From: Thiotrichales bacterium
GTDB lineage: Bacteria; Pseudomonadota; Gammaproteobacteria; Thiomicrospirales; Thiomicrospiraceae
Assembly (NCBI GenBank): GCA_016938655.1
Contig: JAFGUG010000043.1
Span: 1-64,000 of the forward strand
Length of the DNA stretch: 64,000 bases
Direction: 5' to 3'
Part shown: piece after piece, positions 9,749 to 17,668 of the stretch
Position numbering within the stretch: the stretch's first letter is position 1
Layout: every line of letters starts with the position of its first letter
Translations under genes and position numbers: made by a program
The notes under the pieces: generated by a model
Told to the model about the DNA's origin: nothing
Seen by the model: the letters and a program-made list of their open reading frames with translations, nothing else
Database searches by the model: none

Positions 9749-9893
9749 TTGAATTTGCGCTTACTTCGTCTGCGTAAATGATTTGAATCAAGAAAAAACC
9801 TCAAGATAAAACTTGATAAACGCAGAAGATAAAGCGAAAATACGTCAAATTATTTGAAACATACTTTTTAAAAACAAAAAACTGGAGAATTCC

Positions 9894-10133
9894 ATGAGCA
9901 GTATTGAAGAACGCGTAAAGAAAATTGTTGTTGAACAATTAGGTGTAGAAGAAGATCAGGTAACAGCTGATGCATCTTTTGTTGATGACTTAGGTGCGGA
10001 CTCTCTGGACACGGTTGAGCTAGTAATGGCGCTTGAAGAAGAATTTGATTGCGAAATTCCTGATGAAGAAGCAGAGAAAATCTCTACCCTAGCGCAAGCA
10101 ACTGCTTACGTTAACGCTAACCTAGACAGCTAG
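9894..10133 (+). CDS. acpP: Acyl carrier protein
   Basis: The 79-residue acidic carrier of acyl intermediates. Phosphopantetheine is attached to Ser37 in [15 protein letters not shown] precedes the ATG at the expected distance. A 145-base gap separates it from fabG, long enough for a dedicated promoter as expected for this abundant protein, although I could not identify one firmly. A strong terminator follows. Confidence 0.97.
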   Translation: MSSIEERVKKIVVEQLGVEEDQVTADASFVDDLGADSLDTVELVMALEEEFDCEIPDEEAEKISTLAQATAYVNANLDS

Positions 10134-10172
10134 GTTACGTTTTAAAAGGTTGCGAATTAGCAAGTCTTTAAG

Positions 10173-10200
10173 AAAAAAGCCGTATTTATGCGGCTTTTTT
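10173..10200 (+). terminator. Rho-independent terminator after acpP
   Basis: AAAAAAGCCG (10173-10182) pairs with CGGCTTTTTT (10191-10200) around an 8-base loop: a 10-bp stem ending in a T-run. It partly uncouples acpP from fabF. Confidence 0.85.
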
Positions 10201-10264
10201 TGTATCTAAAAGTCATTCATAATAAGGCTTTTAAAGAATTCAATGCATAGATGAGGTCACAGTT

Positions 10265-11503
10265 TTGTCTAAACGTCGTGTGGTAATTACTGGTTTAGGT
10301 GTGTTAACACCTGTAGGCTTAACGGTTTCAGAAACATGGAACAATTTATTGGCAGGAAAAAGTGGCATCGACTTTCTAACAAAGTTTGATACCGACCCTT
10401 TTTCAGTGAAGTTTGGGGGCGTCTTAAAAGGCTTTAATGCCACAGACTACATCTCTGCTAAAGAAGCCAAGAAGATGGATCCGTTTATCCATTACGGCAT
10501 CGCGGCGGGTACGCAAGCCCTGCAAGATTCGGGATTAGAAGTCACCGAAGAGAATGCGTTCCGTATTGGTGTGTCAATTGGCTCGGGTATTGGTGGGATT
10601 GGTTCCATTGAAACTCAGCACACGATTTATGAGAAGTCTGGCCCTCGTCGTATTTCACCGTTTTTTGTACCCAGTGCCATTATCAATATGATTTCGGGTA
10701 ACTTGTCGATTATGCATGGCTTAAAAGGACCAAACATGGCGATTGGTACGGCGTGCGCAACTGGGACTCATAGCATTGGTGACTCTGCGCGTATGATTCA
10801 ATACGGTGATGCGGATGTGATGATTGCCGGTGGTGCCGAATACGCGACGACTGAGCTCGGTTTAGGTGGCTTTGCCGCGGCACGTGCCTTATCAACGCGT
10901 AACGATAATCCTCAAGCGGCAAGCCGTCCATGGGATAAGGGTCGTGACGGCTTTGTATTAAGTGACGGTGCCGGTGCAGTGGTGCTTGAAGAGTACGAAC
11001 ATGCCAAAGCACGTGGTGCCAAAATGTACGCCGAAGTGCTTGGGTTTGGTATGAGTGGCGATGCCTATCACATGACCTTGCCAGCCGCGGGTGGTGAAGG
11101 TGCGGCACGTTGCATGGTTACGGCGTTAAAAAATGCTGGTATCGACCGCAGTCAAATTGGTTACATAAATGCACACGGAACTTCAACCCCTGCGGGTGAT
11201 GTCTGTGAAACCATGGCGGTTAAATCGACCTTTGGAGATCACGCTTACAACTTAGCCATGAGTTCAACTAAGTCGATGACCGGTCATGCATTGGGTGCAG
11301 CGGGTGCAATGGAAGCGGTGTTTACTGCGTTAGCGTTAAAAGAACAGGTGTTGCCACCGACGATTAACCTAGAAGACCCCGAAGAGGGATGTGATTTGGA
11401 TTACGTTGCCAGTGGTGCGCGCGATGCTAAAATTGACTACGCACTGTCAAACTCGTTTGGATTTGGTGGAACCAATGCCAGCTTGGTGTTAGGTAAGATT
11501 TAA
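10265..11503 (+). CDS. fabF: 3-oxoacyl-ACP synthase II (KAS II)
   Basis: Elongating condensing enzyme of fatty-acid synthesis, important for cis-vaccenate formation. The 412 residues have catalytic Cys164 in GTACATGTH, with the two His in [11 protein letters not shown] and in TGHALGAAG. The N-terminus [11 protein letters not shown] matches E. coli FabF. The start is TTG, with GAGG at 10253-10256 eight bases upstream. It lies behind the acpP terminator. Confidence 0.96.
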   Translation: MSKRRVVITGLGVLTPVGLTVSETWNNLLAGKSGIDFLTKFDTDPFSVKFGGVLKGFNATDYISAKEAKKMDPFIHYGIAAGTQALQDSGLEVTEENAFRIGVSIGSGIGGIGSIETQHTIYEKSGPRRISPFFVPSAIINMISGNLSIMHGLKGPNMAIGTACATGTHSIGDSARMIQYGDADVMIAGGAEYATTELGLGGFAAARALSTRNDNPQAASRPWDKGRDGFVLSDGAGAVVLEEYEHAKARGAKMYAEVLGFGMSGDAYHMTLPAAGGEGAARCMVTALKNAGIDRSQIGYINAHGTSTPAGDVCETMAVKSTFGDHAYNLAMSSTKSMTGHALGAAGAMEAVFTALALKEQVLPPTINLEDPEEGCDLDYVASGARDAKIDYALSNSFGFGGTNASLVLGKI

Positions 11504-11542
11504 TCTTTCCATCTAAATTTTGTTCTGGTTGAATCGGCCACC

Positions 11543-11617
11543 AAAAACCGTTTAATCCTTGTTGATTAAGCGGTTTTTTGCTTTTTTAGGCCTTAAAAAA
11601 GTCACCACTTTTAAGGC
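11543..11617 (+). terminator. Tandem hairpin terminators after fabF
   Basis: The first hairpin is 11543-11579: a 15-bp stem starting AAAAACCG and ending CGGTTTTT, with one G-U pair and a T-run. The second is 11590-11617, GCCTTAAAA.../ACTTTTAAGGC with a two-base bulge. Together they isolate the fab operon from pabB. Confidence 0.8.
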
Positions 11618-11626
11618 TTATAATTT

Positions 11627-11653
11627 TTGTAGCGGCTGACTCTCAAGTATAAT
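11627..11653 (+). promoter_or_regulatory. Probable promoter of pabB-pabC-mltG
   Basis: TATAAT at 11648-11653 is a perfect -10 box. The -35 candidates are TTTTGT (17-base spacer) or TTGTAG (15-base spacer), both weak. The expected start site is near 11660. Confidence 0.5.
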
Positions 11654-11684
11654 CTTAGCTTTTAAAGTGCCAGAGAACCCAAGC

Positions 11685-13142
11685 ATGCAGACAGTGGAAT
11701 GTGCAGATTCAATAGAATCAAAACAGGTTGTGATTCAACAGCCGGTTTGCCTTGCACCGAATCAAAAACTCGATTTAGCCATGTTGCACCAGCTTAATCC
11801 GCAACGATACCCGTTTTTATTAGAGAGTGTTGCGCAAAGCGAGCTACTAGGTGGGTTCGATATTTTATTTGCCTTTCCTCAAGAGACATTGCAACTATTA
11901 GATACCACACAGGCGGATGCGTTTGTTTTGTCGGTTAAGTCTGCGTTTGCCAACTTAAAAACGCCACGTCTGGATTGTGATCTGCCATTTTATGGTGGTT
12001 GGTTTGCCTACTTTAGTTATGACTACGCACAGGTGGTTGAACCGACGCTTAACCTACCAAAATCGGAATTTCCATTGGCGAATCTCACACGTGTGCCGTG
12101 TGCCATCGTTGTGAATCATAAAACGGCTGAGATTTCGATTGTTGTTGAACACGCCTTTACTGACAACATTGCGCAAATAGAACATGACATTCAAGCCGCT
12201 TTGCAGTTGCCTGAATTAACCACCGACTTAACGATTAAACAGGCCAGCGAAGAGCCTGATCAAAAATATTTGAGTGGCGTAGAAGCCATCAAAGAGTACA
12301 TTCTTTCGGGGGATATTTTTCAGGTAAATATCTCACGCTTGTGGCAAGTAGCACTCAATCAAGACGACCACTATCTAAAGGTTTATCAGGCACTTCGTCA
12401 GAATAACCCCGCTCCGTTTGCGGCTTTAGCGCACTTCTCAGACACTCAAAGTACGCAAGCCAATGTGCCTGCTTGGCAAATTATCAGTTCCTCTCCAGAA
12501 CGACTTGTAAAGTATCAGTCTCCTTGGGTCGATACACGCCCAATTGCTGGCACTCGTAAACGCAGTGCTAATCTTGATCAAGATAAAGCGCTGATTGAAG
12601 AGTTGATTTCGCACCCTAAAGAGCGTGCAGAACACATCATGTTGATTGATTTGGAACGTAATGATTTAGGGCGTATTTGCCAACCGGGTACCGTAGAAGT
12701 GAATGAACTGATGGTGGTTGAGAGTTACGAGCATGTGCACCACATTGTTTCTAACGTGCGTGGGCAGTTACGTGATGGCTTTGACCCCTTGGACATTGTT
12801 CATGCTCTGTTTCCAGGCGGTACCATTACCGGCTGTCCAAAAGTGCGCTGTATGGAGATCATTGCCGAACTTGAACGGATGCCACGCGAAGCCTATACCG
12901 GTTCGTTAGGTTATATCAATCGTGATGGTTCGATGGATTTAAACATCTTAATTCGTACCATGATTCACAGCCAAAAAGACGGCGAAAATTGTGTGCAGTT
13001 TCGAGCCGGGGCGGGCATTGTTGCCGACTCTGAGCCGGCTTTTGAATTGGTTGAAACTCGTCATAAAGCTAAAGGCTTAATTAATGCCCTTGACTGTTCG
13101 CAAGCTCAAAGTTTGCATCAAGAAGAGAAGGCTACGGTGTAA
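11685..13142 (+). CDS. pabB: Aminodeoxychorismate synthase component I
   Basis: Converts chorismate to 4-amino-4-deoxychorismate with ammonia from the glutaminase partner, for folate. The protein has the chorismate-binding fold: PIAGTRKRS near residue 288, ERNDLGR, and FPGGTITGCPKVRCMEII. The segment aligned to E. coli PIKGT reads PIAGT, so the lysine that attacks C2 in E. coli PabB is absent. PabB proteins lacking this lysine, and TrpE, share the alanine. The adjacent pabC, not trpG or trpD, decides for PabB. A GTG at 11667 is also in frame but lies about 7 bases from the predicted transcript start, so the ATG at 11685 is preferred. Confidence 0.88.
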   Translation: MQTVECADSIESKQVVIQQPVCLAPNQKLDLAMLHQLNPQRYPFLLESVAQSELLGGFDILFAFPQETLQLLDTTQADAFVLSVKSAFANLKTPRLDCDLPFYGGWFAYFSYDYAQVVEPTLNLPKSEFPLANLTRVPCAIVVNHKTAEISIVVEHAFTDNIAQIEHDIQAALQLPELTTDLTIKQASEEPDQKYLSGVEAIKEYILSGDIFQVNISRLWQVALNQDDHYLKVYQALRQNNPAPFAALAHFSDTQSTQANVPAWQIISSSPERLVKYQSPWVDTRPIAGTRKRSANLDQDKALIEELISHPKERAEHIMLIDLERNDLGRICQPGTVEVNELMVVESYEHVHHIVSNVRGQLRDGFDPLDIVHALFPGGTITGCPKVRCMEIIAELERMPREAYTGSLGYINRDGSMDLNILIRTMIHSQKDGENCVQFRAGAGIVADSEPAFELVETRHKAKGLINALDCSQAQSLHQEEKATV

Positions 13143-14098
13143 TGACGGGGTTATGTTGGGTAAACGGCCAACGTGCGGATGAGATTTCGACAATGGATCG
13201 AAGTGTGCAGTACGGCGATGGTTTTTTTACTACTCTGCTTGTTATACAGGGGCAGGTCTATAATTGGCAAGGGCACTGGTGGCGGTTACAAAATAGTGCC
13301 AAGCGACTTGGTTTTCCTGCGCTTGTAGAGTCGGATGTTCGGAATCTGCTTAAATCGGTTTTAGCCGATTTTGTTGAAGTAACGCAAGCGAAAAAGGATT
13401 CAAGCCTTTCAGACAGTTCATTTAAAAGTCAGCAGGCCTGCTGTTTTAATGATTCATCCAAGCCCTTAGCGATGAAGCTCGTTATTACAAGGGGGGTGGG
13501 TGGAAAAGGCTATCAACCGCCTTTAGAACCAAAGCCGAATACGATTGTTTATATCCATCCCCATCCACAATTTGAAAACGTCTGCGATTTTGAAACCATG
13601 TCAGCACCGATTGAACTGGGGTTAAGTCAAACCTTAAGTACGATTCAACCGCAACTGGCTGGTTTGAAGCATCTCAATCGTTTGGAAAACGTGTTAGCAC
13701 GCAACGAACTGCTTACCACCGGTTTGAGTGAAGCCTTAATGCTTAATGCTAATGAAGAGGTGGTGTGTGCCACACAATCGAACCTATTTTTAATTAAAGA
13801 CAACACATTGATGACACCGAACTTAGCGCAAAGTGGCGTTTCCGGCACCACTCGACTGCAGATCTCACACCTAGCCGAAGGCGTTGGGTTGGACTATCAA
13901 GAGTGTTACCTGACCTTGGAGGATTGTCTTCAAGCGGATGAGCTGTTTTTAACCAATGCACTACGCGGGGTGATGCCCGTGAACCTGTTTCAACAAAGGG
14001 CTTATTCTTCAGAGCGTACCTTAGCGATTCATCAGGCTTGGGTGGTTTGGCAAGCACAAAATAGATGGTGTTTAATGGCTGACGAGCGTGTTAATTGA
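13142..14098 (+). CDS. pabC: Aminodeoxychorismate lyase
   Basis: PLP-dependent fold-IV lyase releasing pyruvate to give p-aminobenzoate. The 318 residues start WVNGQRADEISTMDRSVQYGDGFFTT; GLKHLNRLENVLAR carries the PLP lysine. The start overlaps the pabB stop by one base (TAATG). E. coli PabC has 269 residues; most of the excess here is a Ser/Lys-rich insertion at about residues 83-108, just before the conserved LVITRGVGGKGY strand. A GCAGGCCTGC palindrome is embedded in it. The gene overlaps mltG, forming pabB-pabC-mltG-(tmk-holB-tatD). Confidence 0.93.
   Translation: MTGLCWVNGQRADEISTMDRSVQYGDGFFTTLLVIQGQVYNWQGHWWRLQNSAKRLGFPALVESDVRNLLKSVLADFVEVTQAKKDSSLSDSSFKSQQACCFNDSSKPLAMKLVITRGVGGKGYQPPLEPKPNTIVYIHPHPQFENVCDFETMSAPIELGLSQTLSTIQPQLAGLKHLNRLENVLARNELLTTGLSEALMLNANEEVVCATQSNLFLIKDNTLMTPNLAQSGVSGTTRLQISHLAEGVGLDYQECYLTLEDCLQADELFLTNALRGVMPVNLFQQRAYSSERTLAIHQAWVVWQAQNRWCLMADERVN
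13431..13442. repeat. GCAGGCCTGC palindrome copy inside pabC
   Basis: AGCAGGCCTGCT, preceded by AAAAGTC and followed by GTTTT, inside the insertion of pabC. Read in frame it gives QQAC. Confidence 0.9.
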
Positions 14099-15144
14099 TG
14101 AGACTGACGTTTATAAAAAAAATGCTGGCGGCTTTTTTAATTGTATTTGCCTTTTCAGCAGGCCTGTTTGCTTTCCAACTTAACCAGTTTTTAACTCAGC
14201 CGATTGCCGAGTCCGAGCAAGTACAAACCATCAATATTCTGCCTGGGTCATCCGCACATAAAGTGGCCCAACAACTGAATCAAGCAGGCCTGCTGACTTT
14301 TCCCAAAGGGTTTGTTTGGTATCTGCGTTATCAAGAGAAGCATGGTTTAATTAAAGCGGGCGAATTAACGATTAACCCTAAGTGGACGGTTGCGCAATTA
14401 ACCGATGCTTTGCTAAAAGGGGAAACGGTTCAGTATCCAATCACCCTGATTGCCGGTCACACCTTTAAACAGACACTTGAAACCCTAAAGTCGGCTGAAA
14501 AGTTAAAGCATGCGTTGAGTGATGAATTAACGCCAGAAGCCCTAGCATCACTTTATGAAACGTTTGGTTTGCAGAACCTGAACGATAAAAAATACCCCTA
14601 TGCCGGTTTAGAGGGTTGGTTTTTACCCGAAACCTTTTACTACCAAGCGGGCGACAGTGACGTTTCGATTTTAAAGCGTGCTCAGGCGCACTTGAAAACG
14701 GTTTTAGAAACCGAGTGGCAAAACCGAGCTAAAAACTTACCGCTTAAAACGCCGTATGAAGCGCTGATTTTAGCCTCGATTGTTGAAAAAGAGACCGGCA
14801 TTGCGCATGAGCGTCCGTTGATTGCTGGTGTGTTTGTGAATCGTTTAAATAAACGTATGCGCCTGCAAACTGATCCAACCGTAATTTATGGCATTGGAGC
14901 CGACTACGATGGCAATATCCGCAAGCGTGATTTGTTGACCAAAACAACCTATAACACCTATAAAATAAACGGCTTACCGCCCACACCCATCGCTATGCCC
15001 AGTGCAGAGGCGATTCGTGCGGTCATGCACCCAACGCCAACCAAAGCCTTGTATTTTGTGGCTAAGGGCGGTGGTGAGCATCAATTCTCTAACACGCTGA
15101 TTGAACACAATAAAGCAGTTCAACAATACATACTTAATCGCTAA
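14098..15144 (+). CDS. mltG: Endolytic murein transglycosylase MltG (YceG)
   Basis: Cuts nascent peptidoglycan and is thought to set glycan chain length. The 348-residue inner-membrane protein has one N-terminal anchor (about residues 9-28), a LysM-like region (INILPGSSAHKVAQQL) and the YceG catalytic domain. That domain carries the active Glu in ASIVEKETG, plus RLQTDPTVIYG and LPPTPIAMPS. An in-frame TTG lies 3 bases before, but the ATG at 14098 overlapping the pabC TGA (TGATG) is the natural coupled start. Two palindrome copies lie in the first 65 codons. Confidence 0.94.
   Translation: MRLTFIKKMLAAFLIVFAFSAGLFAFQLNQFLTQPIAESEQVQTINILPGSSAHKVAQQLNQAGLLTFPKGFVWYLRYQEKHGLIKAGELTINPKWTVAQLTDALLKGETVQYPITLIAGHTFKQTLETLKSAEKLKHALSDELTPEALASLYETFGLQNLNDKKYPYAGLEGWFLPETFYYQAGDSDVSILKRAQAHLKTVLETEWQNRAKNLPLKTPYEALILASIVEKETGIAHERPLIAGVFVNRLNKRMRLQTDPTVIYGIGADYDGNIRKRDLLTKTTYNTYKINGLPPTPIAMPSAEAIRAVMHPTPTKALYFVAKGGGEHQFSNTLIEHNKAVQQYILNR
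14283..14294. repeat. GCAGGCCTGC palindrome copy inside mltG
   Basis: AGCAGGCCTGCT followed by GACTTTT, the right half of the long consensus; reads QAGLL in frame. A degenerate copy (AGCAGGCCTGTT) lies at 14157-14168, reading SAGLF within the membrane anchor. Confidence 0.9.
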
Positions 15145-15230
15145 CGCTTTTTAGTGTATTTTTCAGTCACGCTGGTAAGTACTTCAATACTTGAAAAAGT
15201 GTTAAACCATTGACCAAGGAAACGGCAAAC

Positions 15231-15860
15231 ATGACAGGCAAATTTCTGACCCTTGAAGGCACCGAAGGCGCCGGTAAATCAACCAATTTAAGTTTTATTA
15301 AAGAATGGTTAACTGAGCAAGGCATTGAAGTGATCAGTACTCGAGAGCCGGGAGGCACGGAAATTGGCGAAGCGGTCCGTGGTATCTTACTCAACCAAGA
15401 TTTCACGGCCATGCATGAAGATACCGAGTTACTGTTAATGTTTGCCGCACGCGCTCAGCATTTAAGAGAGAAAATTTTGCCAGCACTGGCGCAAGGTAAA
15501 TGGGTGATTTCTGATCGTTTTACCGATGCCTCTTATGCTTACCAAGGCGCGGCGCGTGGCATGGGGTTTGAGCGCATTGCACAAATCGAACAGTGGGTTC
15601 AGCAGGGCGTTCACCCAGATACCACCTTTGTCTTTGACCTGCCGATTGAAGTGGGTATGGCGCGTGTTGCAGCCAGAGGAGGCGAAACTGATCGTTTTGA
15701 ACAAGAGAAGCACGATTTTTTTGAAAAAGTACGTGGCGCCTATTTAACGCGTGCCGCTCAAGCACCAGAACGTTATAAAGTATTGGATGCTTCCCAATCC
15801 CTTGAATCGGTTCAAGCGGCGATTGTGGCACGTTTACAATCGCTTATAAGCGAGGCGTAA
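15231..15860 (+). CDS. tmk: Thymidylate kinase
   Basis: Phosphorylates dTMP to dTDP. The 209 residues include the P-loop EGTEGAGKST (residues 8-17), the DR(Y/F) motif SDRFTDASYAYQG near residue 94, and a lid region RGGETDRFEQE. An in-frame TTG at 15210 would add seven residues, but AAGGA at 15215-15219 precedes the ATG at 15231, which gives the normal family N-terminus. It is followed one base later by holB, as in most gammaproteobacteria. Confidence 0.95.
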   Translation: MTGKFLTLEGTEGAGKSTNLSFIKEWLTEQGIEVISTREPGGTEIGEAVRGILLNQDFTAMHEDTELLLMFAARAQHLREKILPALAQGKWVISDRFTDASYAYQGAARGMGFERIAQIEQWVQQGVHPDTTFVFDLPIEVGMARVAARGGETDRFEQEKHDFFEKVRGAYLTRAAQAPERYKVLDASQSLESVQAAIVARLQSLISEA

Positions 15861-15861
15861 T

Positions 15862-16854
15862 ATGAGTGTTAACCTAGCACCTTGGTTAGTTCCACAATGG
15901 CAACAGTGGCAACAATTGCAAAGCCGATTAGGGCACGCTTATCTATTTGCAGGCCCTAAAGGCATTGGACTGGAATCTTTTGTTGAACAGGCCGCCCAAA
16001 CCTTGTTTTGCGATACTCGCAATGCCTGTGGCCACTGCACGGGTTGCCATCTGTTGGCGACTCGTCAGCACCCCGATTTTTATCATTTGACGGTGTTAGA
16101 GGATAAAAAAGAGATGACGGTGGATCAGGTGCGTGGCTTAATCAATAAGCTTAATGAAACTTCGCACCAAGGCGGCTATAAAGTGGCGTGGATCGAAGGC
16201 CCGGAGCGTTTAAACAAAGCGGCGTTTAATGCGCTGTTAAAAAGCTTGGAAGAGCCTGCGGAACGGACCTTGTTTATGTTGACTACGCATCAAGCCGGCT
16301 CACTGCCCGCTACCATTATTAGCCGATGCCAGAAATTGAACTTTACCGCACCCCCAATTGAAACCGCACAGGCCTGGTTGCACCAAGCCCTGCCGCAAGC
16401 CGATCAAGCTTTGCTGAAGCGTGCTTTACGTTTAAATTGGGGCGCACCTATGGATGCTAAAAATTGGATAGAAAACAGTCAGTTTGAACAAGATAACGAT
16501 TGGAAAACTGCAGTTAAACAACTGCAATCGGGTCAAAAAACGGTCAGCCAAGTGGTCGAGCCGTGGCTAAAATGGACTCAGCCTGAGCAAGTATTTGATT
16601 TCTTCTACTTGTGGAGCGTGACCGCATTGCGTACCGCGTTTTATCAAGAGAACACGCAATACACGGATGCTCAAAAACAGAACTGGCTGCGATTTCAGCA
16701 GGCCTGCCTAAATGCCAAACGTACTTGGCGTGGCAACGCCAATAAACAGTTAGTGTTAGAGGCATTGTGTTTAGAGTGGTTACAAATTCAACAATCGCAT
16801 ACGCCTCTCGAGAGTGTGTTTGCGGATGAAAACAGAAAAGGAAAACTCGCGTGA
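15862..16854 (+). CDS. holB: DNA polymerase III delta-prime subunit
   Basis: Clamp-loader subunit of 330 residues. The non-hydrolysing P-loop-like segment AGPKGIG is near residue 31. There is a zinc-binding CxxCxxC cluster (CGHCTGCHLL, with an upstream Cys) and ALLKSLEEP, the conserved delta-prime helix. ISRCQKLNF near residue 152 is the SRC motif used in loader assembly. It lies between tmk and tatD, and its stop overlaps the tatD start. Confidence 0.94.
   Translation: MSVNLAPWLVPQWQQWQQLQSRLGHAYLFAGPKGIGLESFVEQAAQTLFCDTRNACGHCTGCHLLATRQHPDFYHLTVLEDKKEMTVDQVRGLINKLNETSHQGGYKVAWIEGPERLNKAAFNALLKSLEEPAERTLFMLTTHQAGSLPATIISRCQKLNFTAPPIETAQAWLHQALPQADQALLKRALRLNWGAPMDAKNWIENSQFEQDNDWKTAVKQLQSGQKTVSQVVEPWLKWTQPEQVFDFFYLWSVTALRTAFYQENTQYTDAQKQNWLRFQQACLNAKRTWRGNANKQLVLEALCLEWLQIQQSHTPLESVFADENRKGKLA
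16697..16708. repeat. GCAGGCCTGC palindrome copy inside holB
   Basis: AGCAGGCCTGCC near the 3' end of holB, reading QQACL in frame. It lies in a poorly conserved part of the protein. Confidence 0.9.
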
Positions 16855-17630
16855 TTGTCGATTCACATTGTCATTTAAATATTTTGCCAGAAGATAAAGT
16901 GGGCTCGGTTGCTGACGTCATTGAGCGTGCCAAAGAACTCGGTGTAGAGCGAATTTTATGTGTGGCGATTAATCCTGAACAGTGGCCTGCGGTGTTAGAG
17001 CTTGCCGATACTTTTCCAGAGGTGTATGCCGCGATTGGTGTGCATCCGTGTGAAGAGCCCAGTGTCAAGGTGACAGATGAAGCCTTATTAGCAGCCGCTT
17101 CGCACCCAAAGGTGATTGCAATTGGTGAGATTGGTTTGGATTACTTCCACTTTAATGTCGAAGAACAAGATATGACGTGGCAGCACGACCGTTTGCGCCA
17201 ACATGTGCGCATTGCCAAGCAGTTGCAAAAGCCGGTGATTATCCATACCCGTAATTCAACACCAGACTGCTTGGACATTTTGAAAGCATCGGGGGCCGAT
17301 GAAGTGGGCGGCATTATGCACTGTTTTGTCGAGGACATGGATACGGCAAACCAAGCGATGGAAATCGGGTTTTATATTTCGTTTTCGGGGATTGTGACCT
17401 TTAAAAATGCCACGGATTTAAAAGCGGTGGCGCAACAAGTGCCCCTAGATCGCTTGCTGGTGGAAACTGATTCACCGTATTTGGCACCGATGCCATACCG
17501 CGGTAAAACGAATCAACCAGGCTACACCCGTTATGTGGTTGAAGAGATTGCCAAATTGCGTGATTTGCCATTTGAAACCGTGGCAGAGGCCACCACAGAA
17601 AATTTTAACCGCCTATTTAAACTTGCTTAA
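16851..17630 (+). CDS. ycfH: TatD-family metal-dependent DNase (YcfH type)
   Basis: Metallo-dependent hydrolase of 259 residues. DSHCHLN near residues 4-10 supplies the first two metal His ligands. IGEIGLDY near residue 90 carries the bridging Glu, IHTR another His, MHCF a further His, and LVETDSPYLAP the Asp. The GTG start overlaps the holB stop (GTGA) and AAAAGGAAAA lies upstream. In pseudomonads pilZ sits between holB and tatD; it is absent here. Confidence 0.92.
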   Translation: MIVDSHCHLNILPEDKVGSVADVIERAKELGVERILCVAINPEQWPAVLELADTFPEVYAAIGVHPCEEPSVKVTDEALLAAASHPKVIAIGEIGLDYFHFNVEEQDMTWQHDRLRQHVRIAKQLQKPVIIHTRNSTPDCLDILKASGADEVGGIMHCFVEDMDTANQAMEIGFYISFSGIVTFKNATDLKAVAQQVPLDRLLVETDSPYLAPMPYRGKTNQPGYTRYVVEEIAKLRDLPFETVAEATTENFNRLFKLA

Positions 17631-17668
17631 CCGTTAACGTCTAAATTTAAAGAGATTAAGAGAAACCT

